Assembly: GCF_041080625.1 (NCBI RefSeq) | Contig: NZ_CP163518.1 | Location: 10,285,501 to 10,349,500, forward strand | DNA: 64,000 bases | Source: Streptomyces sp. CG1 | Lineage (GTDB): Bacteria > Actinomycetota > Actinomycetes > Streptomycetales > Streptomycetaceae | Direction: 5' to 3' | Part shown: positions 34,682 through 43,755 of the stretch, piece by piece | Layout: each line of letters opens with the position of its first letter | Position numbering within the stretch: position 1 is the first letter of the stretch | Notes under the pieces: generated by a model | Seen by the model: the letters and a program-made list of their open reading frames with translations, nothing else | Told to the model about the DNA's origin: nothing | Database searches by the model: none | Made by a program: the position numbers and the translations under genes

Positions 34682-34699
34682 CTATGACGAGCGTTATAG
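34682..34699. promoter_or_regulatory. TetR operator 2 (tautomerase/TetR intergenic region)
   Basis: CTATGACGAGCGTTATAG repeats the operator 1 pattern (CTATrAC-N4-GTTATAG) with one arm mismatch. It ends 3 bp before the AGAGGGGA ribosome site of the TetR gene, so a bound repressor would block that gene's transcript start. Confidence 0.75.
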
Positions 34700-34717
34700 C
34701 CAGAGGGGAACACGGAC

Positions 34718-35308
34718 GTGGCCAAGCCCGGCGCGACATCGCGCGAGCGCATCCTGGTCGGTGCCGCCGACATGATCAGCAGGCGCGGCCTGAACGCGAC
34801 CAGCATCCGGGAGCTGGCCAAGCACGCCGAGGCGCCGCTCGGCTCGACCTACCACTTCTTCCCCGAGGGCAAGCAGCAGTTGGCCACCGAGGCGGTGCGG
34901 TACGCCGGAGGGGCGGTCGCCCGCATCCTGCGCACGGAACTGGATGCGGGCCCGGTCGCCGGACTGCGCGCCTTCCTGGCCCTGTGGCGCGGCATCGTCG
35001 TCGACAGCGACTTCCGGGCCGGCTGTCCCGTCCTGGCCGTCTCCGTCGAGGAGCCTCCCTCCGACGAGATCCCGCCGGCCCTGGTCGCCGCCGCCGAGGC
35101 GTTCGAGGGCTGGGAGCGGCTGCTGGCCGATGCGCTGACGGCGCACGGCGCCGATCCCGACCGGGCGCCCGGACTCGCGGCCCTCGTCGTGGCCTCGGTC
35201 GAGGGCGCCATCGCCATGTGCCGCGCCAAGCGCAACATGGAGCCGTTGGACCAGGTCGCACAGCAACTCGAAACGCTGATCGTCGGCGCCCTGGGTCACC
35301 CGGCCTGA
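34718..35308 (+). CDS. TetR family regulator (TetR_C_33/LmrA-YxaF-like)
   Basis: This 196-residue TetR protein has the DNA-binding domain at residues 7-53 (RERILVGAADMISRRGLNAT; ELAKHAEAPLGSTYHFFPEG). The C-terminal domain has FRAGCPVLAVSVEE, typical of the YxaF/LmrA-like group. It starts at GTG 34718 after AGAGGGGA. It is divergent from the tautomerase-dehydrogenase operon and has two matching palindromes in front, which implies autoregulation plus control of that operon. Confidence 0.93.
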   Translation: MAKPGATSRERILVGAADMISRRGLNATSIRELAKHAEAPLGSTYHFFPEGKQQLATEAVRYAGGAVARILRTELDAGPVAGLRAFLALWRGIVVDSDFRAGCPVLAVSVEEPPSDEIPPALVAAAEAFEGWERLLADALTAHGADPDRAPGLAALVVASVEGAIAMCRAKRNMEPLDQVAQQLETLIVGALGHPA

Positions 35309-35339
35309 CGGCCCGGGCCGCGCCTCGGCCAGCGCGGCC

Positions 35340-36033
35340 ACGTTGCCGTGGTCGACCTGCGGAGGTGTCGGCGTGTCGTGTGTCCGGTACATCGCTTGTA
35401 CGTCCAGTTCGAGCTGGACCGTCGGGCCTACTACCGCGATCCCGCGGGCCGGCATCAGGAAACCCCGGAGCGCCCACTTGCTGCCGCCCCGGTAGCCGAA
35501 GCGCGTGCTCGCGAAGTCGATGTACGGGAAGCGTTCGACGTTAAGGAACCCGGCCGGCCGCCGTCGAAGCGCTCGAAGCGGCCGTGGACATGGGCAATGC
35601 CGACGTGCTTGGCGATGAAGCGGGTGGCCGTGTGCGGCGGGTCGAAGAGCCAGGTGCCGGGCTGCGGTAGCTGCACGGCTTGCGCGGGCGGCAGCCGGAC
35701 GCGTTCGGTGGGAGCGGCCGTACCCGCGACGATCCCGACCGTCTCGCGGCGCGGCTGCAGCCCTTCCGTGGCGATCGGCAGGCTGTACTGGCCGGGTGGC
35801 AGCGCCGCGAGGAAGTAGCCGTACGGGTCGGTGGCGCCGCGGGCCACGACGCGGTGCGTGTCCAGCGCGGTGACCGTGACGTCCGCGGCCGCCATGGACG
35901 AGCCCATCGCGTCGACGACCTCGCGGCCCACCGCGCCCGCGCCGGGCGGGAGGGGGAGCGAAAGGCCCGCAGCCTCGGCCGCGGCGCCCTTGCATCGCCG
36001 GCGCCGGAGCAATGCGAGCGCCGTGGTGTTCAC
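35340..36033 (-). pseudogene. YceI-family protein with internal deletion
   Basis: An N-terminal carboxypeptidase-regulatory-like beta domain (VTVTALDTHRVVARGATDPY; FLAALPPGQYSLPIATEGLQ) precedes a YceI lipocalin-like domain (TWLFDPPHTATRFIAKHVGI; AHVHGRFERFDGG). The coding frame then jumps to FLNVERFPYIDFASTRFGYR and GGSKWALRGFL. The jump, near 35550, comes with loss of about 45 residues expected between these motifs, so it is an out-of-frame deletion. The C-terminus runs into non-homologous sequence without its own stop. YceI proteins bind isoprenoid lipids. Confidence 0.8.
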
Positions 36034-36195
36034 CTTTCTTCACGGTCGGCGCAACCGACGCGCCCCCATGCGCCACGCGGGCGAACAGCGGGCGAGAGCA
36101 TGCCGAAACGGCCGGGCCTGCGTGCGGTCACACCCTGTTCGATCTTGTGGCAGACGCCCCGGGCGCGGATGTCTCAATCCGAGACAGTCGCTCCT

Positions 36196-36240
36196 GGCCA
36201 GAGGGGCCAAAGGGGCCAGAGGGGCCAGAGGGGCCAGAGG
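36196..36240. repeat. Five tandem copies of a 9-bp unit
   Basis: GGCCAGAGG is repeated five times head to tail (the second copy is GGCCAAAGG). The array ends exactly at the base before the stop codon of the maleylacetate reductase gene at 36241. Nothing else is seen between the YceI remnant and this array. Confidence 0.9.
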
Positions 36241-37320
36241 TCAGGGCGAGACGGTCGGCTCCCGCCCCTCGTACGCCGCCCAGAGCACCGCGAGGACACC
36301 CTCGGCCGTCACCGGGCGTGGATTGGCGTACGGCTCTCCTGTCACCTGCTCCGCCGCCAGCGTCAAGTCGCCTTCCTTCAGGCCGAGTTCGGCGAGCGAA
36401 CGCGGTGCGCCCAGGTGAACCGACAGATCCCGCAGGGCGCGCGGGGCGTCCTCCGTGTCCAGTGCCCGGTGCAGGGCGGCCAGCGCCTGGGGCACCGCGG
36501 GCGCGTTGTACGCGAGGGCGTAGGGAAGCACGACCGTGTGCGTCTCCGCGTGCGGCAGTCCGAACGTGCCGCCGAGCACATGGCACACCTTGTGATGCAG
36601 GCCCATGGTCGTCGCCCCGAGGCATGTTCCGCACAGCCACGCCCCGTACAGGGCCCGGCCGCGCGTGTCGAGGTCGTCTGGCTCGGCGGCCAGCCGTGGC
36701 AGCGCCCCCGCCATCGCACGCACGCCCTCCTCGGCCATGAGTGAGACCAGCGGCGAGGTGTCCGGGGCGTACAGCGCCTCTACGGCGTGCGCCAGCGCGT
36801 TGATGCCGCTGGTCACGGAGAGCGACACCGGGAGGGTGAGGGTGAGTTCGGCGTCGTAGACGACGCTGCGGGGCTGGACCACCGGGTCGCGTCCGGTGCG
36901 CTTGACCGCGTGTTCCGTCAGGCCCCAGAGCGGGGTCATCTCCGAACCCGCGTAGGTGGTCGGCACGGCGATCAGCGGCAGGCCCGTGCGCAGGGCGATC
37001 GCCTTGCCGAGGCCGATCGCCGAGCCGCCGCCGACCGCGACGCATCCGTCGGCCCCGGCCGCCCGCGCCACCGCGACAGCCCGGTCCGCGACCTCGACGG
37101 GAACATGCATCAGGGCCTCGGCGTGCAGTCCCACGCAGGCGTCGCCCAGCGCGTCCTCCACCGCCCGGGCGGTGGCCTCGCCCCGGCTGCCGCAGACCAC
37201 CAACAGCCGCCGCAATCCGAGGCGTTGAGCCTCATCCGGGGTCGCGGTCACGGACGCGCCGGGCCGGAAGACGACCCGCACGGGCCGGGTCTCGTACGTG
37301 AAGTCGGCGGAGAATGTCAT
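36241..37320 (-). CDS. Maleylacetate reductase (iron-containing ADH family)
   Basis: This 359-residue Fe-ADH family enzyme reduces maleylacetate to 3-oxoadipate with NAD(P)H. Seen features are the dinucleotide-binding GGGSAIGLGKAIA, VPTTYAGSEMTPLWGLTE, and the metal-site region MGLHHKVCHVLGG with FGLPHAETHTVVLPY. These match maleylacetate reductases more than other Fe-ADHs. Its ATG overlaps the stop of the hydroxyquinol dioxygenase gene (ATGA). Together they carry out the lower hydroxyquinol (1,2,4-trihydroxybenzene) pathway. A 9-bp tandem array follows the stop directly. Confidence 0.93.
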   Translation of the reverse strand: MTFSADFTYETRPVRVVFRPGASVTATPDEAQRLGLRRLLVVCGSRGEATARAVEDALGDACVGLHAEALMHVPVEVADRAVAVARAAGADGCVAVGGGSAIGLGKAIALRTGLPLIAVPTTYAGSEMTPLWGLTEHAVKRTGRDPVVQPRSVVYDAELTLTLPVSLSVTSGINALAHAVEALYAPDTSPLVSLMAEEGVRAMAGALPRLAAEPDDLDTRGRALYGAWLCGTCLGATTMGLHHKVCHVLGGTFGLPHAETHTVVLPYALAYNAPAVPQALAALHRALDTEDAPRALRDLSVHLGAPRSLAELGLKEGDLTLAAEQVTGEPYANPRPVTAEGVLAVLWAAYEGREPTVSP

Positions 37321-38210
37321 GACGCGAGCTCCAGGACGAGGTCGAAGCGCGCATGCCGGAAGGGGTTCGCGATGCCGAACTCCTGGGCCAGCGCCGGGTC
37401 GTCGGTCTCCGTGAACTCCTGCACCAGGCTCTGCTTCACCGCGAACACGGCATCGGAGTCCAGGTAGTCGCTGCCGGCCACGAAGATGTGTGTGGTGACG
37501 GGGGTGTGGCCGTCGGCTGTGGCGATGAAGTGGATGTGCGCGGGGCGGTAGGGGTGCCGGCCGGTGGCGCGCAGCAGTGCGCCGACCGGGCCGTCGGTGG
37601 GAATCGGGTACGGGGCCGGTACGCAGGTGCGGAACCAGAAGCGGCCTTCGGCGTCGGCGGTGAACAGCCCGCGGCCGTTGCCCGCGGGCTGGAGGTCCGG
37701 CTGCTGAACGTCGTAGTAGCCCTCGGCGTCCGCCTGCCAGACGTCCAGGACCGCGCCTGCCAGCGGCGTACCGTCCCGGGACAGCACCCGGCCGCTGACC
37801 AGGCACGGCTCGCCGCCGCCCACCAGGTCGATGTCGTCGCCGAGCCGGCGTGCGGGGGACTCGGTCAGGTGGAAGGGGCCGAGGACGGTCGACTCGGTGG
37901 CGCCGGGGGCGCGGTCGCCGTTCATGGTCTCGACGAGCATGGACAGACCGAGGACGTCCGACAGCAGGATGAACTCCTGCCGGGTGTCCGTACAGGTCTG
38001 CCCGGTCGCCGTCAGGAATCCGATGGCCTTCTCCCACTCCTCCTGGGTGAGCCGGGTCTCGCGCACGAAGTCATGCAGATGGCGGATCAGTCCGCCGAGC
38101 AACTCGCGCAGCCGGGGATCGGCTGTCGCGCGCAGACTGGCGACGGCCTCCTCGGTGACAGCCGCTCCCGTCCCGGTGGTCCCCATGGTCCCGATGGCAT
38201 CGGTGGTCAT
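37317..38210 (-). CDS. Hydroxyquinol 1,2-dioxygenase (intradiol)
   Basis: This 297-residue intradiol ring-cleavage dioxygenase is of the hydroxyquinol/catechol 1,2-dioxygenase group. It has an N-terminal helical dimerisation domain (about residues 18-100, with EWEKAIGFLTATGQ). The non-heme Fe(III) ligands are Tyr in DAEGYYDVQ, Tyr in PAPYPIPTDGPVG and two His in RPAHIHFIA. The ATG at 38210 is chosen because GAGGAG ends 5 nt before it; a GTG at 38216 is too close. Pairing with maleylacetate reductase supports hydroxyquinol as the substrate. The upstream hydroxylase is only a scrap. Confidence 0.93.
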   Translation of the reverse strand: MTTDAIGTMGTTGTGAAVTEEAVASLRATADPRLRELLGGLIRHLHDFVRETRLTQEEWEKAIGFLTATGQTCTDTRQEFILLSDVLGLSMLVETMNGDRAPGATESTVLGPFHLTESPARRLGDDIDLVGGGEPCLVSGRVLSRDGTPLAGAVLDVWQADAEGYYDVQQPDLQPAGNGRGLFTADAEGRFWFRTCVPAPYPIPTDGPVGALLRATGRHPYRPAHIHFIATADGHTPVTTHIFVAGSDYLDSDAVFAVKQSLVQEFTETDDPALAQEFGIANPFRHARFDLVLELAS

Positions 38211-38282
38211 GCCCACTCCTCGTCGTCTACGGCGTCCGTGTCCCGCTGTCCACTGCGATCCGCTACTTCCATGCTCCCGCGC

Positions 38283-38471
38283 TCAGGCGTGATGTCCGAG
38301 GATCCGCCGCAGCGCGTCCCTCGGCAGTTCCGCGGCGTCGGGTGCCGCCGATGTGTGCCGGAAAGCGACGAAGTCGTCGGGCCGCACCGGCAGGGCACCA
38401 GCGTCGGACGCCTCGCTCAGCCGCGCCCAGTCGCCGTACGGGTCCTCGTACAGTGGGAAACGGGTCTGCAC
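38283..38471 (-). pseudogene. C-terminal remnant of an FAD-dependent aromatic hydroxylase
   Basis: Sixty-two codons end with GALPVRPDDFVAFRHTSAAP and LPRDALRRILGHHA. This resembles the C-terminus of FAD-dependent phenol/resorcinol hydroxylases (consensus LVRPDGxVAWR). The FAD-binding and substrate domains are absent and the DNA upstream belongs to the divergent kinase promoter. It directly precedes the hydroxyquinol dioxygenase in the same direction, so it is probably the end of the hydroxylase that once fed the pathway. Confidence 0.65.
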
Positions 38472-38580
38472 CCGACGGCGTCGCAGCCGCCTCGCTGCCC
38501 AGCGAGTGAAGGACAGCGGGTTAGGGTGACGAAGCGATCAATTCGCTGTGAACATGGACAGAGGTGGTGGAGGGCGCAAG

Positions 38581-40149
38581 GTGACGGTGGAGGCACGGCT
38601 CATCGCCGGTCGGTACCGGCTCATGGAGCAGATCGGCCGCGGCGGCATGGGCACCGTATGGCGGGCCACGGACGAGATGCTCGGCCGCGAGGTCGCGCTC
38701 AAGCGGCTGCACGTACAGCCCCACCTGTCCGCCGGCGAAGTCACCACGCTGTACGAGCGCACCCGGCGTGAGGCGCGCAGCGCCGCCCGTATCACCCACC
38801 CCAACGTGATCGTCGTCCACGACGTCGTGGAGGACGACGGGCGCCCCTGCATCGTCATGGAGTACGTCCCCGGCTATACGCTCGGTGACCTCCTCAAGGG
38901 TGGCGCAACCCTCCTGCCCGCGGAGGCCGCCCGTATCGGCCTCAGCATGATCGCCGCCCTGCGGGCCGCACACTCCGCCGGAGTGCTGCACCGCGACGTC
39001 AAGCCCGGCAACGTGCTGCTCGGCGCCGAGGATCGGGTGGTCCTCACCGACTTCGGCATCGCCATGACGACCGGAGCGTCGACGCTGACCCAGACCGGCG
39101 AGATGGTCGGCTCCATCGACTACATGGCCCCGGAACGGATCCGCGGGCAGCAGCCCGGACCGGCGTGCGACCTGTGGGCACTGGGCGCGACGCTCTTCCA
39201 GGCCACGGAGGGCCGGCCACCGTTCCGCCGGGACACGGCGATGGAGACCGCCTACGCCATCGCCGTGGACCCGCTGCAACCCCCGGCACAGGCCGGGCCG
39301 CTGGCGCCCCTGATCGAGGCTCTGCTCTCCAAGAACCCCGACGAGCGACCGTCCGCGGAACAGACGCAACGCGCTCTGGAGGCGGCACGAGTTGCCGAAA
39401 CGACAGTCGTGGCATCTTCGTCGTACCCGACGGGAGGCGACGGCCGGCGCGGAGGCGGACCGGCGTCCGCAGGCGAAGCCGACGGTGCGCCCACGCAGGA
39501 GCCGGAACCTCTCGCGGCCACCCGGGCCGTCAGCCGTAACCGCAGGAAGCGGCGGCGGAAGCGCACAGCCGCCGTCGCGGCGACGGCGGCCCTCGCGGTA
39601 GCCGCAGGCGCGGCGTTCTACGCGGTACGGCAGCACAACCAGGACACACCCGGTCCCAACCGGGTCCACCAGGCCGCAACACCGTTCCCCGCGACCTCCG
39701 CCCTGCCCAAGGGCTACCGTCTGGTCCATGACGCGCGGCTCGGCGTCTCCTTCCCCGTGCCGGACGATTGGAAGGTCAGCAAGCAGGCCGCCGACCAAGT
39801 CATCTACGCAGACCCGTCCGGCCTGGCTGGCGTCACGATCGGGACCGTTGCCCCCGCCGGGCACAACCCCTCAGCCCACTTCGCCGACATCGAGGCCAAC
39901 ACCAAGGCCAACTACGCCACTTACCGCCGACTGCGCATGCAGCAGACGACGTTCCGTGGGCAGCCCGCGGCCGTATGGGAGTTCACCTTCAAGGGACGTG
40001 TGCGCTCTTTCCGGGCGATCGACCTCGGCTACGGCCGGGAGGGCGGCCGGGAATACGACATCTACCTGTCGGCTCCCGAGGAGCAGTGGGACACCTACCG
40101 CCCTGTCTTCGACCAGGTCACCCAAGGCTTCACGGCAAACACCTCCTGA
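38581..40149 (+). CDS. Membrane Ser/Thr protein kinase (PknB-like)
   Basis: This 522-residue Hanks-type kinase has GRGGMGTVWRA (P-loop), EVALKRL (ATP Lys), VLHRDVKPGNVLL (catalytic loop), TDFGIA and DYMAPERIRG. A basic juxtamembrane stretch (RNRRKRRRKR) precedes one membrane helix at about residues 330-350. An extracellular C-terminal domain of about 160 residues (LGVSFPVPDDWKVS) follows. The GTG at 38581 is chosen because GGAGGG lies 7 nt upstream; an in-frame GTG at 38548 lacks one. No PASTA repeats are present. Confidence 0.94.
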   Translation: MTVEARLIAGRYRLMEQIGRGGMGTVWRATDEMLGREVALKRLHVQPHLSAGEVTTLYERTRREARSAARITHPNVIVVHDVVEDDGRPCIVMEYVPGYTLGDLLKGGATLLPAEAARIGLSMIAALRAAHSAGVLHRDVKPGNVLLGAEDRVVLTDFGIAMTTGASTLTQTGEMVGSIDYMAPERIRGQQPGPACDLWALGATLFQATEGRPPFRRDTAMETAYAIAVDPLQPPAQAGPLAPLIEALLSKNPDERPSAEQTQRALEAARVAETTVVASSSYPTGGDGRRGGGPASAGEADGAPTQEPEPLAATRAVSRNRRKRRRKRTAAVAATAALAVAAGAAFYAVRQHNQDTPGPNRVHQAATPFPATSALPKGYRLVHDARLGVSFPVPDDWKVSKQAADQVIYADPSGLAGVTIGTVAPAGHNPSAHFADIEANTKANYATYRRLRMQQTTFRGQPAAVWEFTFKGRVRSFRAIDLGYGREGGREYDIYLSAPEEQWDTYRPVFDQVTQGFTANTS

Positions 40150-40279
40150 CCCGCGCAGGACCTCGGCCTCACCGGCCGTCAGCCGGGACGCGTCGCCATG
40201 CACTGTGGCGCACGTCGATCGGCGGCAACCAACTCGAGTCGACCGGCAACTGCATGGCAACGACGAGTTGGAGGCAGAC

Positions 40280-40537
40280 ATGTCCGTACGCAGGTGTCAG
40301 ACCGTACGCCGTAGCGTCATCGCCGCAGCCGCTGTCGCTGTGCTCTCCCCAGGGTCCTGGGCCGGTCAGACCCCGGGCGCCGGGGCGACGGTGGCGTTCG
40401 ACGGCGCGGTGGGCTACGGCGCGGGAGCCACCGGGGGCGCGGGCCGCAGACCCAGACCGGTCTGGACAACGACGGCTACGGCACGATCACCGCGTAGGCC
40501 CGGTCCACTTAGGACAGCAAGTCCCGCCGTCCGGTAG
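40280..40537 (+). pseudogene. Broken gene for a secreted protein, possibly polysaccharide lyase-like
   Basis: A signal peptide is readable (VRRSVIAAAAVAVLSPGSWA), followed by TVAFDGAVGYGAGATGGAG, a pattern seen at the mature start of some secreted pectate lyases. The frame then becomes Arg/Pro-rich. Another frame gives QTQTGLDNDGYGTITA before a stop. It therefore looks truncated or frameshifted. The family link rests on one short motif. The rest of 40150-40650 holds nothing I can identify. Confidence 0.4.
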
Positions 40538-40650
40538 GACATCAGGGTGGATCTTCGGTATCGGCACGGTGCGGGTACCTACGGTGCCGTGCCCGGCCGT
40601 CATGCTCCTCGCGGGAGCGGCTGAAGCCGGTCCCGCACGAAAGGATGATC

Positions 40651-40914
40651 ATGCCGCGAACCGCTAGAGCCATCATGACCGCCGTCCTGGGCGGCCTGCT
40701 GCTGACCACCGGCACCGCCCAGGCAACTCCCGCTCACAAGCCCGATCCTGACCAGTGCACCACGCCGATCTACGTCGGCGACATCCAGCTCCTGGAGACA
40801 CGGCCCCGGCCCCCGGAGGGGTGCAAGGCCCGCGAGACCCCTGCGTACAGTCCTCAGACCCAGCGCCGGCTCCTGGGGTGGCCGACGTGGCTGCACGGTG
40901 AAGATCGGAGTTAG
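40651..40914 (+). CDS. Small secreted protein
   Basis: This 87-residue protein has a signal peptide (AIMTAVLGGLLLTTGTAQA, cleavage near residue 25) and a short Pro-rich mature part with two cysteines (DQCTTPIYVGDIQLLE; PEGCKARETP). The ATG at 40651 sits 5 nt after GAAAGGA; an in-frame ATG two codons upstream is too close to it. Family not recognised. Confidence 0.62.
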   Translation: MPRTARAIMTAVLGGLLLTTGTAQATPAHKPDPDQCTTPIYVGDIQLLETRPRPPEGCKARETPAYSPQTQRRLLGWPTWLHGEDRS

Positions 40915-41084
40915 TGCAGCCGGCCTCGACGAGCCACCTGGCGTGCGCGCCGCAGGTCGGCCAAGGGGCCCCGCCCGGGCGGTGAGCGCCGGCCGGTGGT
41001 GGTCACCGTCCCGCCCGGAGTGCCGGTCTGGACAGGGCCGCGGTCATACGACGCGGCCAAGCCCAGCCGTGGGCGAGGTCTCGA

Positions 41085-41590
41085 CTGTCGCGGCAGTTCG
41101 GCCGTGACGACGTAGTAGTCGAGGATGTGCTGCTCGTAGGCTCGCAGGAAGTTCCGTGGCCAGGTTCCCGGTCCACCAGCGGCTGAGCCACAGATCCCAC
41201 CCCGGCCACACATGCGCGCCGATCGATTCGGCGCGCACGGCTGTGAGCCCGGCGCTGCCGATCGCGTCGGTGAGCGCGGTCACCGGCCGTGCGATGTCCA
41301 GGCCGTTCGCGAACGTCTCCAGCAGGCTTGAGAGTTCCTCGGGCCGGCCGGGCTCATCGTCGACGGTGAAGAAGGCGGCGAGGGCCAGCCGGCCGCCCGG
41401 CCGCAGCACCCGCGAAGTCTCGGCAGCGAAGGCGCCGAAGTCCGAGAAGTGCTGAGCAGCCTCGACACTGATGCGCTCCGCGGCCCCCTGGATGAACCTC
41501 AGCCGTCCCGGCTCCTCCCATACCCAACTCGCAGCCCACTTACAGGATCTCCGGCTCCTCGGACAGCCCGGCGGAGTCCAGGACATGGGG
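41085..41590 (-). pseudogene. C-terminal part of a SAM-dependent methyltransferase
   Basis: The readable part has FIQGAAERI, FSDFGAFAAETSRVLRPGGR, LALAAFFTVDDEPGRPEELS and VWPGWDLWLSRWW. It then continues in another frame as RNFLRAYEQHILDYYVVTAE. The SAM-binding motif I that should precede it is missing (sequence starts mid-domain near 41545), and there is a frame change near 41160. It is a truncated and frameshifted class I methyltransferase. Confidence 0.72.
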
Positions 41591-41758
41591 AGTTGCCTGC
41601 TGACAGCTGTGTGTCACTGTGTCGCAGCTGCCGACGTGTCGTGCGCGGCTCTTCGCGAGCCATCCTCCGCGCGCGCCGCACGGCATGACGAGGCCGGGCA
41701 GGCGGCTGGGGAGTGGGGCGCCCGCCCCCGAGACTCTTTGGCGGCCGCGCGGGCCTGT

Positions 41759-42094
41759 TCACTGAGGGGTGCACTCGGTGGCCCCGCCGAGGTCCCGTTC
41801 CGCGAGGCGCTCCATGTGCCGGGCGAATACGGCCGCTGCGTCGGGATTCATGCGGGCCAACGCGACCATGCCGGTGACGATGACGTCGCAGACCTCCGCC
41901 TCGACATCCTCCCAGGTGTGGGAGTAGCCCTTCCGGGGGTTCTGCCCCATGGCTCCGATCACAGCCTCGGCGACCTCGCCCGCCTCCTCCTGGATCTTGA
42001 GCAGTTGGAGGAGGATGCGCTGTTCGCGCGGGAGCGTCGAATGGTCCTCCAGGCGATCGGCGAGGCGGGAAATCGTCCGCCAGGTATCCGCCAC
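41759..42094 (-). CDS. MazG-like nucleotide pyrophosphohydrolase family protein
   Basis: This 111-residue all-alpha protein has the MazG/NTP-PPase metal motif EEAGEVAEAVIG (ExxxE) followed by EDVEAEVCDVIVTGMVALAR (ExxxD). Single-domain members hydrolyse NTPs or modified dNTPs as house-cleaning enzymes. It stands alone between a methyltransferase remnant and a truncated ABC gene. The length is normal for the single-domain family. Confidence 0.8.
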   Translation of the reverse strand: MADTWRTISRLADRLEDHSTLPREQRILLQLLKIQEEAGEVAEAVIGAMGQNPRKGYSHTWEDVEAEVCDVIVTGMVALARMNPDAAAVFARHMERLAERDLGGATECTPQ

Positions 42095-42163
42095 TTGTGC
42101 CTCGATTCTGTTCTGTGTCGTGTGAGGGTGCTTGCTGTTCCCGGCACTCGTACCAACTGGCCG

Positions 42164-42555
42164 TCACCTATCCTTCGCCAAGGCGAGGAGATCGGCGAAC
42201 AGGCCGCCCGCGTCGGCGAGTTCGTCGTTCCGGCCCTGTTCGGTGATCCGCCCGTGCTCCATCACAAGGACGCGGTCGGCAACTTTCGTGTTCTCCAACT
42301 GGTGCGTGACCACGATCGTGATGTGGTCGTAGGCGCCGCTCTTGATCTTCTCGGAGATCTGGTGCTCGCCACGGGCGTCCATCTGGGACGTCGGCTCGTC
42401 CAGGATGAGCAGTTCAGGCCTGCGATAGATCGTGCGGGAGCAGGCCAGCCGCTGCCACTGTCCGCCCGAGAGTTCGGCGCCGCCGAAGACCTCTCGTGCG
42501 AGCAGGGTTTCGATGTGCGCGAGTGCCTCGGTGGCATCGCCGCCCTCCGCCTCGG
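42164..42555 (-). pseudogene. C-terminal half of an ABC transporter ATPase
   Basis: The open minus-strand frame encodes the signature AELSGGQWQRLACSRTIYRR, Walker B with D-loop LLILDEPTSQMDARG, and the H-loop IVVTHQLENTKVADRVLVME, ending LFADLLALAKDR. Walker A and the Q-loop, about 110 residues upstream, are missing. At about 42555 the sequence changes abruptly into a P450 coding region on the opposite strand. It resembles exporter-type (MsbA-like) ATPase ends. Confidence 0.82.
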
Positions 42556-43716
42556 GCCGGCCCCACTGTTCTCGTCACCGGCCCCCAGGCGGTCCAGCAC
42601 GTACTCGCCCGGCATCCGGAGTGGTACGTCGAGCGCTCCCACCGCGCCCGGCTACTGATCGGCGACGGCGTCCTCTCCGGCACCGGCGCAGCCTGGAAGC
42701 AGCAACGCCGCCTGCTCCAGGGCCGGTTCACCGGTACCGGTATGCGTCGCTACGAACGCCGGATCACCGAGGCCGCCCGGACCACCGCCGAACGCTGGGC
42801 CGGATACGCCCGTACCGGGCAGACCTTCGACGTCGGTCTGGAGATGCGTCGCTTCGCCCTGGACGCCATCTGGCGCTCCCTCACCGGGCACCCACTCGAT
42901 GACCGGACCGACCGCGAACTGGCCGCCGTAGGTGCCGTGGCAGCCGCCCTGCCGACCCTGCCCGCCGATGCCACCGACGCCCGGGAGGCCATTGCCGCCG
43001 ACCCCGCCCGGATCGATGCGGTGGCCCGACATGCCATCGAGGCGGCCCGCAGCGGTCCAGCCGGCCCCGACGGCCCGGGCCTGCTGCACGTTCTGACCGA
43101 GGCCGCCACCGAGCGCCCCGAGTACACCGACCGGCTGATCCGCGACGAGCTGGTCACGCTGCTCATGGCTGGGCACGAGACCACCGCCACCACGCTGACC
43201 TGGCTGTACCTGCTCCTCGACCGATACCCGGCAGCAGCCCGCGAGGCCGCTGTCGCCGCGGGAGGCGAAGGACCGGTGCAACGCCGACAGGCCATCCAGG
43301 CTCTGGTCCACGAGACGCTCCGGCTCTACCCGTCCGCCTGGATCCTGCCCCGCTACGCCACCGAGGACGACACCCTCGCCGGCTACGCCATCGCGGCGGG
43401 CACCGACATCCTTGTCTGTCCGTACCTCACGCACCGCGACCCGAAACTGTGGCCGGAACCGGAGCAGTTCGACCCCCGACGCTTCATGACCCCGGACGGC
43501 CGCCCTGCCCACCCGGGCGCCTACTTCCCCTTCGGCGTCGGCTCCCGCGCCTGCCTCGGTCTGCAATTCGCGCTCCGCGAATCATCCGTCCTGCTCGAAC
43601 ACCTCCTTCCAGCGTACAACCCTGCCTTCCGGTCCACCCCCACGAAGGCGGCGTATGGCATCACCGTCCGCCCCGACGGCCCCACCCCCGCACCCCTGAA
43701 ACCGCCACTCACCTGA
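42550..43716 (+). pseudogene. Cytochrome P450 lacking its N-terminus
   Basis: From GPTVLVTGPQAVQHVLARHP onward the P450 is intact: I-helix LLMAGHETTATTLTW, ETLRLYP (ExxR), the FDPRRF region and heme loop FPFGVGSRACLGLQFALRES. About 40-50 N-terminal residues are missing and are replaced by antisense ABC-ATPase sequence at about 42555. A GTG at 42496 opens the same frame but lies in foreign sequence. The heme machinery is complete, yet the missing N-terminus makes function doubtful. Confidence 0.82.
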
Positions 43717-43755
43717 AGTGGGCCGTACAGGCGCCGAGTGGGGCGGCTTCGGGCG

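Noticed and set aside
38548..38580. Upstream GTG start for the Ser/Thr kinase
   Set aside because: No ribosome site precedes it, whereas GGAGGG lies 7 nt before the GTG at 38581.
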